Translations under genes and position numbers: made by a program
Notes under the pieces: generated by a model
Told to the model about the DNA's origin: nothing
The model's database searches: none
What the model saw: only the letters and a program-made list of their open reading frames with translations
Shown here: piece after piece, positions 1 to 10,319 of the stretch
How the letters are laid out: each line of letters starts with the position of its first letter
How positions within the stretch are numbered: the first letter of the stretch is position 1
Assembly: GCF_038002605.1 (NCBI RefSeq)
Contig: NZ_JBBOCT010000001.1
Location: forward strand, 1,612,001 to 1,676,000
DNA from: Bacillus sp. FSL K6-3431
Lineage (GTDB): Bacteria; Bacillota; Bacilli; Bacillales; Bacillaceae_C
Length of the DNA: 64,000 nucleotides
Reading direction: 5' to 3'

Positions 1-2835
1 CGCGAGCGCCATACCAAGCCAATCTAAATAGGAACCGGCTTTAGCTCGGTCATAATCGGTTAATAGCCAATCTGTCTGCTTAGTGGCCTTTTCCCATTTA
101 CTTTGTTCCTTTACGACGTTTTTTACACTACCTATTAAAATAAGCTTTTCTTTTGCTCTTGTCATAGCTACATATAGTACACGCATTTCTTCTGCAAGCA
201 ATTCCATTTTTTGCTTTCGCTTAAAAGCGAGCTGTGGGAGTGACGGATAAGAGATGCGTTTTTCAGCATTCACATACTTACTAGCAAATCCGTAATCTTT
301 ATCAAATAGATAGCTACTGTTTATGTCCATCATATTGAATTTCCTTGCAATTCCTGCAACGAATACAACAGGAAACTCCAATCCCTTACTAGAATGGATT
401 GTCATAATCCTTACTACATCTTCCTGTTCTCCAAGCGCACGCGCAGAACCCAAGTCATTGCCACGTTCTCTCATCCTCTCAATAAATCTAAGAAAGCGAA
501 ACAAGCCGCGAAACGACGTTTCTTCATATTGACGGGCCCTATCATAAAGTGCCCTTAAGTTTGCCTGTCTCTGCTTCCCTCCCGGAAGTCCTCCAACAAA
601 TTCATAAAAACCAGTATTGCGGTAAAGCTGCCAAATTAGTTCCGATAATGCACCGCTACGCGCCATACTTCTCCAATCGCGTAGACTAGTGAATAAGGAA
701 CTTACCCGCTCACGTGCATGCTCGTAGTTTCTCTCTACGGACGATCCAATGAAACACTTGACCGCTTCATAAAAACCACCTTTACGGGATTGTAGGCGAA
801 TATAAGCAAGATCCTCCTCCGTTAATCCGACAATAGGTGATCTCAAAACTGCTGCAAGTGGAATATCTTGATCTGGATTATCTATCATTTTTAACAATGA
901 CATCATTATGGCAACTTCTGTTGCATCAAAATAGCCGGTTGTTAAATTGGCATAGACAGGGATGCCGGCATTCTTTAATTCTTCCATAATATCCGGCGTC
1001 CAAGTCATCGAACGAACTAAAATTACAATATCCTGATAGCGAACTGGACGTTCGGTTCCTGTTTTCATATCGAGAATTGGCTTTTGGTGATCAATCATTT
1101 CTCTGATCCTTTTTGCCAAAAAACGCGCCTCCAATTTCGATTGTTCAAGTTCCGTACGGTCAAATACACCAGCTACATCTTCTTCCATTCCTACTGGTGT
1201 ATCGCTTGACTCATCGGATTGATCAATAATCGCGACTTCAACAGGAAATGTATTGGCATCAGGATATCCTGACCCTTTAACAAGTTCAGCGTCTTTGTTA
1301 TACTCAATTTCTCCGACTGTTGTACCCATTATTTGTTTAAAAGTATAATTGACCGCATCTAGTACCTCGGTTCTACTACGAAAATTGCGGGATAAATCAA
1401 TCTTCAAACCTGTATCTTCACCATTTGATGTAAATCGCAAATACTTACTAAGAAATAAATTCGGCTCGGCAAGGCGGAATCGATAAATAGATTGTTTAAC
1501 GTCACCAACCATGAATAAATTGCCGTCATATTCTCCATCCAATGAAACAAGTCGAAGTATTGTTTCCTGCACCATATTGGTGTCCTGATATTCATCAACA
1601 AGTATTTCCTTGAATTGGTTTCGATAATTAAGTGCTATTTCCGAAGGGATAAGTTCTAATGGCTCAGCCTCTTTTGTAACAAGTACTTCAAGACAAAGAT
1701 GCTCCAAATCCGAAAAATCCACCAGCCCTTTTTCTGCCTTTTTCAGGGCAAATTTATCGGTAAATACTTTTACAATTTCAGTTAAACTTAAAATAATCGG
1801 CTTCATTTCTTGCATATCCTTTAGAAAGCTTTCTGCCGATCGAGAAAATAGTTCTTTGGACAATTTTTCGAGCATGCTTTTCGCTGCTTTTCGAAAATCA
1901 TCGGCCTCTTTAACAAGATTCTTATCATATTCGTCGCCTCTGCAAGCTTTCGCTCTCCCAAAACTCCAACCACCATTGATCAAGTAATATAGTTCATTCC
2001 ATCCTTTTACCCCTGCCTCTTCCATTCGCTCAATCACTTGAAGGTCAGCTATATAATTTTCAGCTCGCGGCGCGGGACCACCTGGAAGTTTCGTAATAGC
2101 CAATGCTTCTTCCAATAAATCTTTAGCACCTGAAATTTGAAGATCAACATCAAACTTCAACGCCTCCATGAATGGTAAGCTTTCTATTTCCGTTGATTCT
2201 GTCACGTCATACATCGTAACCAGTTGTTCAAGCCACAAATAAGGATTAGGATGTGAACGAGAAAAATCAAATAATTTTAAAATAAGGCCCTGTAATGCAT
2301 CATCATTTCGATCATTAGTAAATGTATCGACTAGCTGGAAAAAAGATTCATTATCTTCTTTTCCATACTCTTCTTCAAATAAATCATCGAGTACTTCATC
2401 ACGCAGAAGATCCGCTTCCGTTTGATCAGCTATGCGAAAACCTGGATCGATATCAACCATATAATAATGCTTTTTCACAACTTCCAGGCAAAAAGAATGC
2501 AGGGTCGAAATGGATGCACTATTCAATAGGCTTAGCTGTCTGCGTAAATGGGTGGAAGTCGGTTCCACATCAATTGCTTTTTGAAGCGCCTCACCAATCC
2601 GATGGCGCATCTCTGCGGCAGAGGCATTAGTAAAAGTGACAACAAGCAACTGGTCAACATCTAGTGAATCCTGTTCAGACAAGACTTTTTGAATGATACG
2701 CTCCACAAGAACGGCTGTTTTCCCTGAGCCAGCGGCGGCTGCAACTAAAATATCTTGGTCTTTCGCTATGATCGCTTTCCACTGATCATCTGTCCAATTC
2801 ACATGATCTGGTTTATTCGGAATAACTGTTTTCAT
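1..2835 (-). CDS. addA: AddA, ATP-dependent helicase/nuclease subunit A (3' end cut by window)
   Basis: Helicase-nuclease subunit of AddAB, the Gram-positive counterpart of RecBCD, which resects double-strand breaks for RecA-dependent repair. The first 945 codons are present and end exactly at base 1; the family is about 1,240 residues, so the C-terminal nuclease domain lies outside the window. A UvrD-type Walker A (AAAAGSGKT, about residues 32-40) is near the start, and a superfamily 1 motif VI with RVLYVAMTRAKEKL is near the left edge. Two ATG codons stand in tandem; the second (at 2835) has the better spacing to GGAGG. The start overlaps the 3' end of addB by about 23 bases, implying coupled translation. 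No frameshift was detected over the visible part. Confidence 0.95.
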   Translation of the reverse strand, partial: MKTVIPNKPDHVNWTDDQWKAIIAKDQDILVAAAAGSGKTAVLVERIIQKVLSEQDSLDVDQLLVVTFTNASAAEMRHRIGEALQKAIDVEPTSTHLRRQLSLLNSASISTLHSFCLEVVKKHYYMVDIDPGFRIADQTEADLLRDEVLDDLFEEEYGKEDNESFFQLVDTFTNDRNDDALQGLILKLFDFSRSHPNPYLWLEQLVTMYDVTESTEIESLPFMEALKFDVDLQISGAKDLLEEALAITKLPGGPAPRAENYIADLQVIERMEEAGVKGWNELYYLINGGWSFGRAKACRGDEYDKNLVKEADDFRKAAKSMLEKLSKELFSRSAESFLKDMQEMKPIILSLTEIVKVFTDKFALKKAEKGLVDFSDLEHLCLEVLVTKEAEPLELIPSEIALNYRNQFKEILVDEYQDTNMVQETILRLVSLDGEYDGNLFMVGDVKQSIYRFRLAEPNLFLSKYLRFTSNGEDTGLKIDLSRNFRSRTEVLDAVNYTFKQIMGTTVGEIEYNKDAELVKGSGYPDANTFPVEVAIIDQSDESSDTPVGMEEDVAGVFDRTELEQSKLEARFLAKRIREMIDHQKPILDMKTGTERPVRYQDIVILVRSMTWTPDIMEELKNAGIPVYANLTTGYFDATEVAIMMSLLKMIDNPDQDIPLAAVLRSPIVGLTEEDLAYIRLQSRKGGFYEAVKCFIGSSVERNYEHARERVSSLFTSLRDWRSMARSGALSELIWQLYRNTGFYEFVGGLPGGKQRQANLRALYDRARQYEETSFRGLFRFLRFIERMRERGNDLGSARALGEQEDVVRIMTIHSSKGLEFPVVFVAGIARKFNMMDINSSYLFDKDYGFASKYVNAEKRISYPSLPQLAFKRKQKMELLAEEMRVLYVAMTRAKEKLILIGSVKNVVKEQSKWEKATKQTDWLLTDYDRAKAGSYLDWLGMALA

Positions 2836-5800
2836 CATTTTCCTCCTCTCTCATTTTTGCTAATGCTTCAGATGATTTTTGCGGATGAATGATTCGGAAC
2901 TTATTATTCTCTAATGACTGGTCGAATTGACAAATAGAACGATACGAACAAAACTGACATGGTGTCCGGTCTTGTAGTTTGTATGGATCAATACCTACAT
3001 CCCCTGAAACGATTCTGTTACCTGAGTCCTCATATAGTTTCCGTACATAACGCTTTATTATATTAAAATCTTCTGGACTAGCCGCCTCTTCTTTAGATCT
3101 AGAAGATAACCTGCCATCTTTGTTAATACTAGCGCTAATAATATCGGAGCTTCCCGTTTCTAAGGACGTATCCATTAGTCTCATTAAGTCGGGATCACCT
3201 ACAAGTAATCCTTTCATTTTAAATTTCTTCAAAATTTCTTTTTCAATATCGTCAAGTGTTAATATTTTATTGCTATCAATGATTGGATTATGCAAATGGA
3301 AATATAGTACACCTGCTGGTGAAGCTTTTACCCCAATCAATGCTGCTGAATGTGTGATGATAATGTCTAAATATGTGAGCATTTGCAAGGCCAATCCATG
3401 GTATACTTCATTCAAATCAAGGCCTCTAGAACTAGACTTATAATCAATTACTCGCAAATATACGCCGTTTTCATCTTCTGCTTTATCTACCCTATCTATC
3501 CTGCCTTGTAGTTGCATTTTTGCACCATTTTTCAACGTAAAAGTAAATGGTGGCAATTCTTTATTTGGGCCAAAAGCAAGTTCAATTCCAACTGGTGCAA
3601 ACCCACTTGATTTGGCATGGCTACTTAACACATATGAAGCTCTTCCAATAACCTGCTCTAACTTTCTTTTAATATAAAAATAACGATTAGAGCTTAATAG
3701 AATTTGATTTTGCAGTTTTGGTGCAAGATATGCGACAGCTTCCTGTGCCAACCAATCACATTGCTCCTTTGTCAAATTAGCCCATGATAAATTTCTATTA
3801 TTCACTTCGTCTGCAATCCATTTCAATGCTCCATGAAATAAATCCCCAATATGTGGCGCTTCAAGCCGAAATATTTCACGTTCGCGAAGCTTTAAACCGT
3901 GAGAAATAAAATGGGAAAAAGAACACCCCTGAAATAGTTCCATCCTTGACACACTCGCCACGATCTCATTTCCATATAATTCTTCACTCGTTTGTTCAGT
4001 AAGCTCCTGCGTTTCGTTTTGAAAAAATAAACTAGAAAGAATTCGCTGTGTTTTTATTCTCCATTTAGGTGATTCCATGTAAAAATTGTACACATCCCAC
4101 CAAAAATCAGCTATCGGGTAATTTCTTTTTCTCAACTGCATTTGGGTTGTTAAATAGGCAATCGCCGTGTTGGGATGTGAGATATAATCAAGTTGTTTCG
4201 CCTCGATAAGCTCTCCAGGTTCATTCTCATTTGTATTTTCCGATATTTTTGGAAACATACCTCTAATTCTCTTTAAATAAGGAGATTCAAGAAGCGCCTT
4301 ACCTTCGTCATTTGCGATTGGCCAAGAAAAATACAACCTCTCAGCAGCTACCGTCATCGCTCTATAAGCAATAAATTCTTCATCAAGTAATCTCTTCTTT
4401 CCACCTGGAGCGATTTCGAGACCGCCTGTAATTAATTTGGAACGATCTTCATCAGAAAAAACTCCATCATTCCCTTGTTTCATTGGAATAACACCATCAT
4501 TTAATCCAATAACAAAAGCTGCTTTAACATGAGAGAGTCGTGATAATTCCAAATCAGCAATGAATACTTGATCAATAGCAGGTGGAATCAAGGAAAACTT
4601 CATGGCTTCCAGCCCAGAATCGAGAATCGTAATAAACTTTTGCACAGTGATTTGTTCATCACCAAGAATTTCTACAAATTGATCCAATAGTTCTATCACT
4701 GCATTCCATGCTTGGTCATGTTGACGAGAAATAACTAGCTGCCCTTTCTCTTCAGCGACATTGCTCCGTTCTTCTAATTTCCGTGGAATATCAAGCTCCT
4801 CGAGCAAAAGATAGATGGCCTCGCAAAACTCCCGACCTGTTTGTGCTTTTTTCAAGCGTTTAGACAACTTTAACAATGGCGTTGCAATGATATTTCTCGC
4901 TTTATTAATATCTCCCTCTATCTCTCTTTCAACATTGGTTTGCACAGTACTAGTTAGTTCTAGCCCTTGATATCGACGATAGGTCCATGTTTGTGTGTCT
5001 GTCCATTTTTTTCCTTTTACACCATGTGCCAAAACATAGTTTTCGAGCCTGTCCATTTGTTCCCGCAAATGTTCTGGATTCGTTTCTGTAGGGAAGAGAA
5101 GATCTGTTTTCACCGCGCGAAAAACTGGTTCATACCTCCAATTACTGCTGATCGTTTCGAGAGAAGAGCGAACGAGTTCAATTAGTGGGTGATTAAGCAT
5201 CGATTGTTTTTGATCGATAAAATACGGAATATCATAATCAAGAAAAACCGTTTCAAGTGTTTCCTGATAGTCCTCTCCATTTCTCATTAATACTGCTATA
5301 TCTTGATATCTGTACCCATATTCCTTAACGAGCCGGCGAATTTCTCGCGCGGTACCTTCCATTTCAGCACGTCGGTTTGCTGCCTTTTGAATTGCAATCA
5401 CCGGTTGATCATCAAATACTTTAAGCGGGCGCCTATCAAAGTATCCCTCAAGATGCCGTAAGCTTTTATTTTTAAACCGTGATGCGGTTGCTAAGAACCG
5501 ATCATCCTCAATCGTTATACCGCTTTGCCGAGCTATTTCATATAGAGTGGAATACGTTTCTCCTGTCAGGCGAAATAAATGTAAATCATCAGGCATCGCA
5601 CCATGTTTAAAAGGACGATCAAGTACGAGTGCGATCGAAACTCGTCTACACTTTTTCATCAACTGTTCAATCACCATATACTCCTGTGGCGCAAAGCTAT
5701 GATATCCGTCGATATATATTTCAGCGTTTTGTAAGTAGTCGGATATCTCAATTGACTCCGCTAATAGTTTTAAATAATCATTTGAATCGATATATTTATC

Positions 5801-6325
5801 AAAAAGTGCCTCTTCAAATTTATGATAAATCAGCCCTAAATCATGTAATTTATCAGCAAGCGCCCGAGTTGAAACAGCAAACGTGAGCTCTTTTCGTTTA
5901 AGAATAAGATCTTCAGGTTCAATACAATAATGCTTAAATTCTGTTAGCATCGCCTCTACTTGCTGGATAAAACCTGATTTATCCGCAGCCTTTTTAAAGA
6001 GCTTGAGATCTTCTTTATTCTCTTCAATAATTTTCCTAATAAGCATACTAAGTCCTGTACTTGACACATGTGTCCGACTCATTCCGCCTGTCTCCTGCAA
6101 AATCCGCCAAGCAAGACGAGTAAAGCTATATACCTGTGTACGGATCGTCCCGTTTATCCCCGGTGTGTTGATCAACTGATATTCAGATAAAAACGTCATT
6201 TGCTCAGGTACAATATATAAAACTGGTGGACCTTGTGGCTTTTCCAGTAATCTATCTTTTATTTCATTCATTAACATTGTTGTTTTTCCAGAGCCAGATC
6301 GACCGATCACGAAGCGTAATGACAT
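2813..6325 (-). CDS. addB: AddB, ATP-dependent helicase/nuclease subunit B
   Basis: Second subunit of the AddAB recombination nuclease. It has a nuclease domain and a helicase-like fold, and in the family it recognises Chi. The 1,170-residue length is normal. A Walker A (GRSGSGKT, residues 8-15) opens the protein. The C-terminus holds the iron-sulfur cysteine pattern (CQFCSYRSIC) after the nuclease motif region with VIDYKSS. The start has an AAAGGAGTG ribosome site seven bases upstream. It is first in the addB-addA operon, with a terminator hairpin of the upstream gene just before it. Gene order matches B. subtilis. Confidence 0.96.
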   Translation of the reverse strand: MSLRFVIGRSGSGKTTMLMNEIKDRLLEKPQGPPVLYIVPEQMTFLSEYQLINTPGINGTIRTQVYSFTRLAWRILQETGGMSRTHVSSTGLSMLIRKIIEENKEDLKLFKKAADKSGFIQQVEAMLTEFKHYCIEPEDLILKRKELTFAVSTRALADKLHDLGLIYHKFEEALFDKYIDSNDYLKLLAESIEISDYLQNAEIYIDGYHSFAPQEYMVIEQLMKKCRRVSIALVLDRPFKHGAMPDDLHLFRLTGETYSTLYEIARQSGITIEDDRFLATASRFKNKSLRHLEGYFDRRPLKVFDDQPVIAIQKAANRRAEMEGTAREIRRLVKEYGYRYQDIAVLMRNGEDYQETLETVFLDYDIPYFIDQKQSMLNHPLIELVRSSLETISSNWRYEPVFRAVKTDLLFPTETNPEHLREQMDRLENYVLAHGVKGKKWTDTQTWTYRRYQGLELTSTVQTNVEREIEGDINKARNIIATPLLKLSKRLKKAQTGREFCEAIYLLLEELDIPRKLEERSNVAEEKGQLVISRQHDQAWNAVIELLDQFVEILGDEQITVQKFITILDSGLEAMKFSLIPPAIDQVFIADLELSRLSHVKAAFVIGLNDGVIPMKQGNDGVFSDEDRSKLITGGLEIAPGGKKRLLDEEFIAYRAMTVAAERLYFSWPIANDEGKALLESPYLKRIRGMFPKISENTNENEPGELIEAKQLDYISHPNTAIAYLTTQMQLRKRNYPIADFWWDVYNFYMESPKWRIKTQRILSSLFFQNETQELTEQTSEELYGNEIVASVSRMELFQGCSFSHFISHGLKLREREIFRLEAPHIGDLFHGALKWIADEVNNRNLSWANLTKEQCDWLAQEAVAYLAPKLQNQILLSSNRYFYIKRKLEQVIGRASYVLSSHAKSSGFAPVGIELAFGPNKELPPFTFTLKNGAKMQLQGRIDRVDKAEDENGVYLRVIDYKSSSRGLDLNEVYHGLALQMLTYLDIIITHSAALIGVKASPAGVLYFHLHNPIIDSNKILTLDDIEKEILKKFKMKGLLVGDPDLMRLMDTSLETGSSDIISASINKDGRLSSRSKEEAASPEDFNIIKRYVRKLYEDSGNRIVSGDVGIDPYKLQDRTPCQFCSYRSICQFDQSLENNKFRIIHPQKSSEALAKMREEENDENSYSE

Positions 6326-6421
6326 CTTTTCACTCCTTTATTTTAACGATTTAATAAGTTATTTGCTTTATAATATTATAACATAAAATAAACATGATAC
6401 GAACACATATTCCTATAAAAA

Positions 6422-6457
6422 CAAAAAAGTTGCATTGAGTAAGTAGCAACTTTTTTA
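6422..6457 (-). terminator. Intrinsic terminator after yhjE
   Basis: An inverted repeat AGTTGC/GCAACT is flanked by A- and T-runs on the two sides, so it can work in both directions. It separates yhjE from addB, which therefore needs its own promoter in 6326-6420. Confidence 0.8.
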
Positions 6458-6459
6458 TA

Positions 6460-7074
6460 TCATCCCTGCTTTTGTTTTTGCGCTTTTTCCTTCAATTTGC
6501 TTTCAATATGTTTTCCAACATACCAAAGTATCGCAATAATTCCAAGAGCAATTCCTGTCCTTATTGGTTGTTTTATTAATGAAACCACATCATATCCTAT
6601 AAAACTCATAATGAAAATCATTACGGCTTTCCCTGCCAAAACAGCGAGCATATATTGATAGATGCTGATCCGCGAAATTCCGGCCACAATATTAACAATT
6701 GCTGAAGGTGTAAATGGAAAACATAGCAAAAGAAATAAAGGCCCAAATCCGTGTTTTTCCACCCATGTCATTAAACTTTGTACCTTTTCCTTCCTTTGTA
6801 AAAATCGAAAAAAGCGGGTATCACCATATCTTCGGACAAGTATAAACACAAACAAAGCACCGGTTGAAGCGCCAATCCATGAAAATAAGAACCCCCAGCC
6901 CAAACCGAATGCATTCGCACTCGCCATGACAAATAAAAACAGTGGTAAAAATGGTAGGAAGGCTTCTAACATCGGTAATAAAATGCTCGGTAGTGGGCCG
7001 AATGAACGGTATTTTTCGATCAGTTCCATTACATTTTCAATTGTAAACCATTCTCTAAGTGAATAAAAATCCAT
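6460..7074 (-). CDS. yhjE: TVP38/TMEM64-family membrane protein, YhjE-like
   Basis: Multi-pass membrane protein of the TVP38/TMEM64 (SNARE-associated/DedA-like) family, whose members are linked to lipid transport or membrane homeostasis. Hydrophobic segments lie near residues 30-55, 60-85, 120-150 and 165-190. The conserved re-entrant motif region has FPFTPSAIVNIVAGISR. The C-terminus is short, lysine-rich and probably cytoplasmic. Two ATGs are in frame; the second at 7074 is preferred because GAGGA lies six bases upstream. Position next to addB and near yhjD matches B. subtilis yhjE. The substrate cannot be told from sequence. Confidence 0.85.
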   Translation of the reverse strand: MDFYSLREWFTIENVMELIEKYRSFGPLPSILLPMLEAFLPFLPLFLFVMASANAFGLGWGFLFSWIGASTGALFVFILVRRYGDTRFFRFLQRKEKVQSLMTWVEKHGFGPLFLLLCFPFTPSAIVNIVAGISRISIYQYMLAVLAGKAVMIFIMSFIGYDVVSLIKQPIRTGIALGIIAILWYVGKHIESKLKEKAQKQKQG

Positions 7075-7488
7075 GCGCATTCCTCAATTCAGCGTAGATA
7101 AAGTCAAAATTTCTTAAATTATATCATATCTAGTTATGGATAAGCTTTATCCTAATAATACCCTTTTCCTAACAACCTCAACCCTTCAATTATAATATCT
7201 AGACGTCTTCCTTTTCTGCCTAAGTAATTCCATACAATCCCTGAAAGTTTTAGACCAGACTTCTGCAAAACACCCATCCTTGATCATTATGATAGCGTTG
7301 GGTTCTAGTTGGGTTCTATCCAAATACTTTAGCCTTACTGGACCAGGTGCGCCATTACTGGTAAACAAACCGAAAACACACTAGACATGTTTCACGGATT
7401 CAGAGCTCGAATGAGTCAAGAACAGTATTACATTGCAGTTCTTCTACAATCAATGATAACGGTATATTTTCCGTCTGTTTTTTTGCAG
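7075..7488. other. Gap between yhjE and the S9 peptidase with one unidentified small ORF
   Basis: No recognisable gene fills this 0.4 kb. The only open frame worth recording is 7186-7368 on the minus strand (60 codons), which starts with an in-frame ATG but has no clear ribosome site and no family I recognise. It may be a gene remnant. The AT-rich part beside 7100 probably holds the yhjE promoter. Confidence 0.35.
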
Positions 7489-7527
7489 TACAGAAAAAAT
7501 GCAACTGATATCAGCTGCATTTTTTTG
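7489..7527 (-). terminator. Intrinsic terminator after the S9 peptidase
   Basis: Long hairpin AAATGCAGCTGAT/ATCAGTTGCATTT with T-runs on both sides, directly after the stop codon of the peptidase gene. It can act in either direction. Confidence 0.85.
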
Positions 7528-9504
7528 TTATACATATGTCAAAAACCAATCTCTTATATAATCGAGGCGATTGATTCGTAATGTTGGTTTGCCACTTCTC
7601 GACAATTCGTGATTAGACTCTGGGAAACGAACAAATTTCGTTTCTTTTTTATGATGTTTTAATGCGATAAATAACTGTTCAGCTTGTTCGATGGGACAAC
7701 GAAAGTCTTTTTCCCCGTGCAAGATTAGTAATGGTGTTTCAATATTGCCCACATATTTAAGTGGTGAGTGACTCCATAACTTCTCGATATCGCTCAAATC
7801 GGCATGTATTTGCCAGTCGGTGAAATAGTAACCAATATCACTAACTCCACGGAAACTTATCCAGTTGGAAATCGAGCGTTGAGTGACTGCCGCTTTAAAG
7901 CGTTTCGTATGACCGATTATCCAATTTGTCATAAATCCACCATAACTTCCGCCAGTCACTCCAAGTCGATCTCGGTCGATAAATACGAATTCCTCCAGTA
8001 CATAATCAACAGCAGCCATCAAGTCGCGATAATCATTGCCGCCATAGTCACCACGTACCGCATCTACGAAGGTCTGACTGTAGCCGTGACTCCCTCTTGG
8101 ATTGACATAAAGAACTGCGAACCCTTCCGCTGCAAGAATTTGGAACTCGTTGAAATATGTGTTAGCAAACATCGCATGCGGTCCACCGTGAATTTCTAAT
8201 ATGAGAGGGTACTTTTTACCTTCTTCAAATCCAATTGGCTTCATGATCCAGCCCGAAATACCCCAGCCATCCGCCCCTTCAAATTGAATTGCTTCCGGGA
8301 CAGATAGCTCTTTTATTTTCAATAACTTTTCATTCACTTTGGTTAGGCGTTGCTTTTCCCCAGTCGATAAAGTTACGAAATAAAGATCACCTGGCTCAAT
8401 AGGATTACTTATGCAAACAACCGCCTTATCATTTTTCGGATCAAGCGAGAAGCCATATATGTACTGATTATCATTGATCGCTGGATACAATTCACCAGAT
8501 AAATTACCGAAGTAAATGGACGTATTTCCTTGGTCTGTTACCTGGAAGTAAAAACTTCGACTATCCTCCAACCATTGTACTTTCGGTGTTGTAACTCCTT
8601 GTAAAAAATCACCAACAACAAAGTCGCCAACAGGCGCATCGAAATCACTTGTCATACAAGTACGAATATCTTTCTCCAAATCATAGACAAAGAGCTTTGC
8701 ATGTGTCGCGTTCTCATATTCTTTCTCGCTTCCTACAAACGCAAGATAACGACTATTTGGCGCCCAAGATGTTTGATAGAACATCCCTGTGCTATCTGTC
8801 AACTTGCAAGTTTGCTTTGTTTTCACTTCATGCAAGTAAATGTCGCTTACGAATGAAAAGTCTGTATCCTGTGATAGATCAGCAGTATATGCGATATATC
8901 TTCCATCAGGCGACCATGAATCAAGTTGGTGGTGATGTTCCCCTACAGTTATTTGCTCAAATACTTCTGTTTCTAAATTCACAATCGCAATCTGCAAAAA
9001 TTTATCCATATCCACAAATCCAGCTGCATCTGATTTATGCTTCATTTTATCAATAACAATTGGTTTTAGTTCGTTAGCTTCTTTTTTAGTTTCAACATCA
9101 TCAATCGTTTCACCTTTTCCAACTTCTACTGAAAAAGCAAGTTTTCTTCCGCATGGTGACCAAACTGGCATGGAGACGCCATTTTTACACTTTGTAACTT
9201 GCCTCGCTTCTCCGCCGCCTTTTTGCAAAACGTAAATTTGCGGCTTACCAACCCTAGTAGAAATAAACGCGAGCATGCTTCCGTCTGGTGACCAGACAGG
9301 TGAACTTGTTTTGTGATTACCAAATGTCCATTGCACGGGAGTCTTTTCCTGTATGTTTATGTAAAATAAATTAGAGATATAATCATTTTCCCCTTTATTA
9401 ATATGGGTCTGAATATAGACTGCTTCCGTCCCGTCCGGAGACAACCGCGGATCTACGACAGACCTTAGCTCATATAAATCCTCTGGTCTAATTCCGTTTT
9501 TCAC
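7528..9504 (-). CDS. yuxL: S9 family prolyl oligopeptidase / acylaminoacyl-peptidase, YuxL-like
   Basis: Cytoplasmic serine peptidase that in its family clips short or acylated peptides. The N-terminal two thirds is a beta-propeller built from TolB/WD-like repeats (several WSPDG or WSPCG units). The C-terminal third is an alpha/beta hydrolase with nucleophile elbow GGSYGGFM, an aspartate in LHGEKDFRCP and a histidine in ESNHELSRSG. Length (658 residues) fits YuxL. An upstream GTG at 9516 sits on top of the ribosome site; the GTG at 9504, with AAGGG 11 bases before it, gives the usual family start. It stands alone with its own terminator and no signal peptide. Confidence 0.9.
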   Translation of the reverse strand: MKNGIRPEDLYELRSVVDPRLSPDGTEAVYIQTHINKGENDYISNLFYINIQEKTPVQWTFGNHKTSSPVWSPDGSMLAFISTRVGKPQIYVLQKGGGEARQVTKCKNGVSMPVWSPCGRKLAFSVEVGKGETIDDVETKKEANELKPIVIDKMKHKSDAAGFVDMDKFLQIAIVNLETEVFEQITVGEHHHQLDSWSPDGRYIAYTADLSQDTDFSFVSDIYLHEVKTKQTCKLTDSTGMFYQTSWAPNSRYLAFVGSEKEYENATHAKLFVYDLEKDIRTCMTSDFDAPVGDFVVGDFLQGVTTPKVQWLEDSRSFYFQVTDQGNTSIYFGNLSGELYPAINDNQYIYGFSLDPKNDKAVVCISNPIEPGDLYFVTLSTGEKQRLTKVNEKLLKIKELSVPEAIQFEGADGWGISGWIMKPIGFEEGKKYPLILEIHGGPHAMFANTYFNEFQILAAEGFAVLYVNPRGSHGYSQTFVDAVRGDYGGNDYRDLMAAVDYVLEEFVFIDRDRLGVTGGSYGGFMTNWIIGHTKRFKAAVTQRSISNWISFRGVSDIGYYFTDWQIHADLSDIEKLWSHSPLKYVGNIETPLLILHGEKDFRCPIEQAEQLFIALKHHKKETKFVRFPESNHELSRSGKPTLRINRLDYIRDWFLTYV

Positions 9505-9840
9505 TATAACACTCACCCTTCACAGTATCATTTTCTTCATCTTCTAAAACCTATTTCGACACCCGCAGTATTTTTCCTTCTCCGTATGTGAAAATTACAT
9601 TTGATTAAGGTTATCATTAACATTTTAAGTATATATTGTGTTCATTATAGCCAGTATATAAGTGTCTCGAGATCACAGTCAATCTAATACAGGTGGATGT
9701 GAACCTGGCGTGATTGCATTTATCGGGCTATTCCATGTAATTCGCTTTTTTATTGTCAATATTTACTTCTTGCTATTTTGATTTCTTCTTAGTAAAATAT
9801 TTTAGAACACACGTTCCTTTTTTACGAAGGAGGACTATAA
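9505..9840. other. Divergent intergenic region yuxL/yhjD
   Basis: About 330 bases without a gene. It must hold the promoters of yuxL (minus) and yhjD (plus). I see AT-rich stretches but no motif strong enough to name. Confidence 0.4.
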
Positions 9841-10224
9841 ATGACGAGAATTCCTACACATGACCGTGATTTGATTGAACAAGCTATTTATTTACCGATG
9901 CTTCTTACCGTATTAAATCGGGATTTGATTGTAGTAGAGAAAAGCCCCTTTAAATTTAGAATGCCTTATGTTCAGCTAATTGAATCAACGATGAGGCTTA
10001 TCCGAAAAGAACTCGCGGAAGTTAAACAATACTTATACAAAAATAATATTAAAGTCGAACGCCTGAAATCCGATGACGCCTTCACCATGTATGTATTTTT
10101 ATACAAAGGCTATGAGGAACATCATAATTATTTTAATCCAAGGCTTAAAAACAGAGTGGAGGAATTGCTACCATATTATTTCCTAAAACAGTTTAAACAA
10201 GGACAGAAGGAAAAGGAAGCGTGA
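9841..10224 (+). CDS. yhjD: YhjD-family protein (host copy)
   Basis: Small soluble protein (127 residues) of the uncharacterised YhjD family. Conserved marks are the N-terminal RIPTHDRDLIEQA, a central KYLYKNNIKVE-like segment and the C-terminal FLYKGYEEHHNYFNPR. It has a strong AGGAGG ribosome site seven bases before the ATG. It lies just outside the prophage beside the comK remnant, and yhjD is near comK in B. subtilis too. A clearly related second copy lies 2.4 kb away inside the prophage (12591-12956). No catalytic motif is evident and the function is unknown. Confidence 0.85.
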   Translation: MTRIPTHDRDLIEQAIYLPMLLTVLNRDLIVVEKSPFKFRMPYVQLIESTMRLIRKELAEVKQYLYKNNIKVERLKSDDAFTMYVFLYKGYEEHHNYFNPRLKNRVEELLPYYFLKQFKQGQKEKEA

Positions 10225-10237
10225 ATTACGCTTCCTT
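10211..10237 (+). terminator. Hairpin at the end of yhjD
   Basis: Inverted repeat GGAAGCG/CGCTTCC spans the stop codon of yhjD. The T-run after it is poor, so termination strength is uncertain. Confidence 0.45.
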
Positions 10238-10319
10238 AGACTGTCGGGAAGGTCCCTCTTTATTTTGCCACGATACTTTTACTGGATATCGACAAGCTGA
10301 AAGTGTGAAACCCACTTTC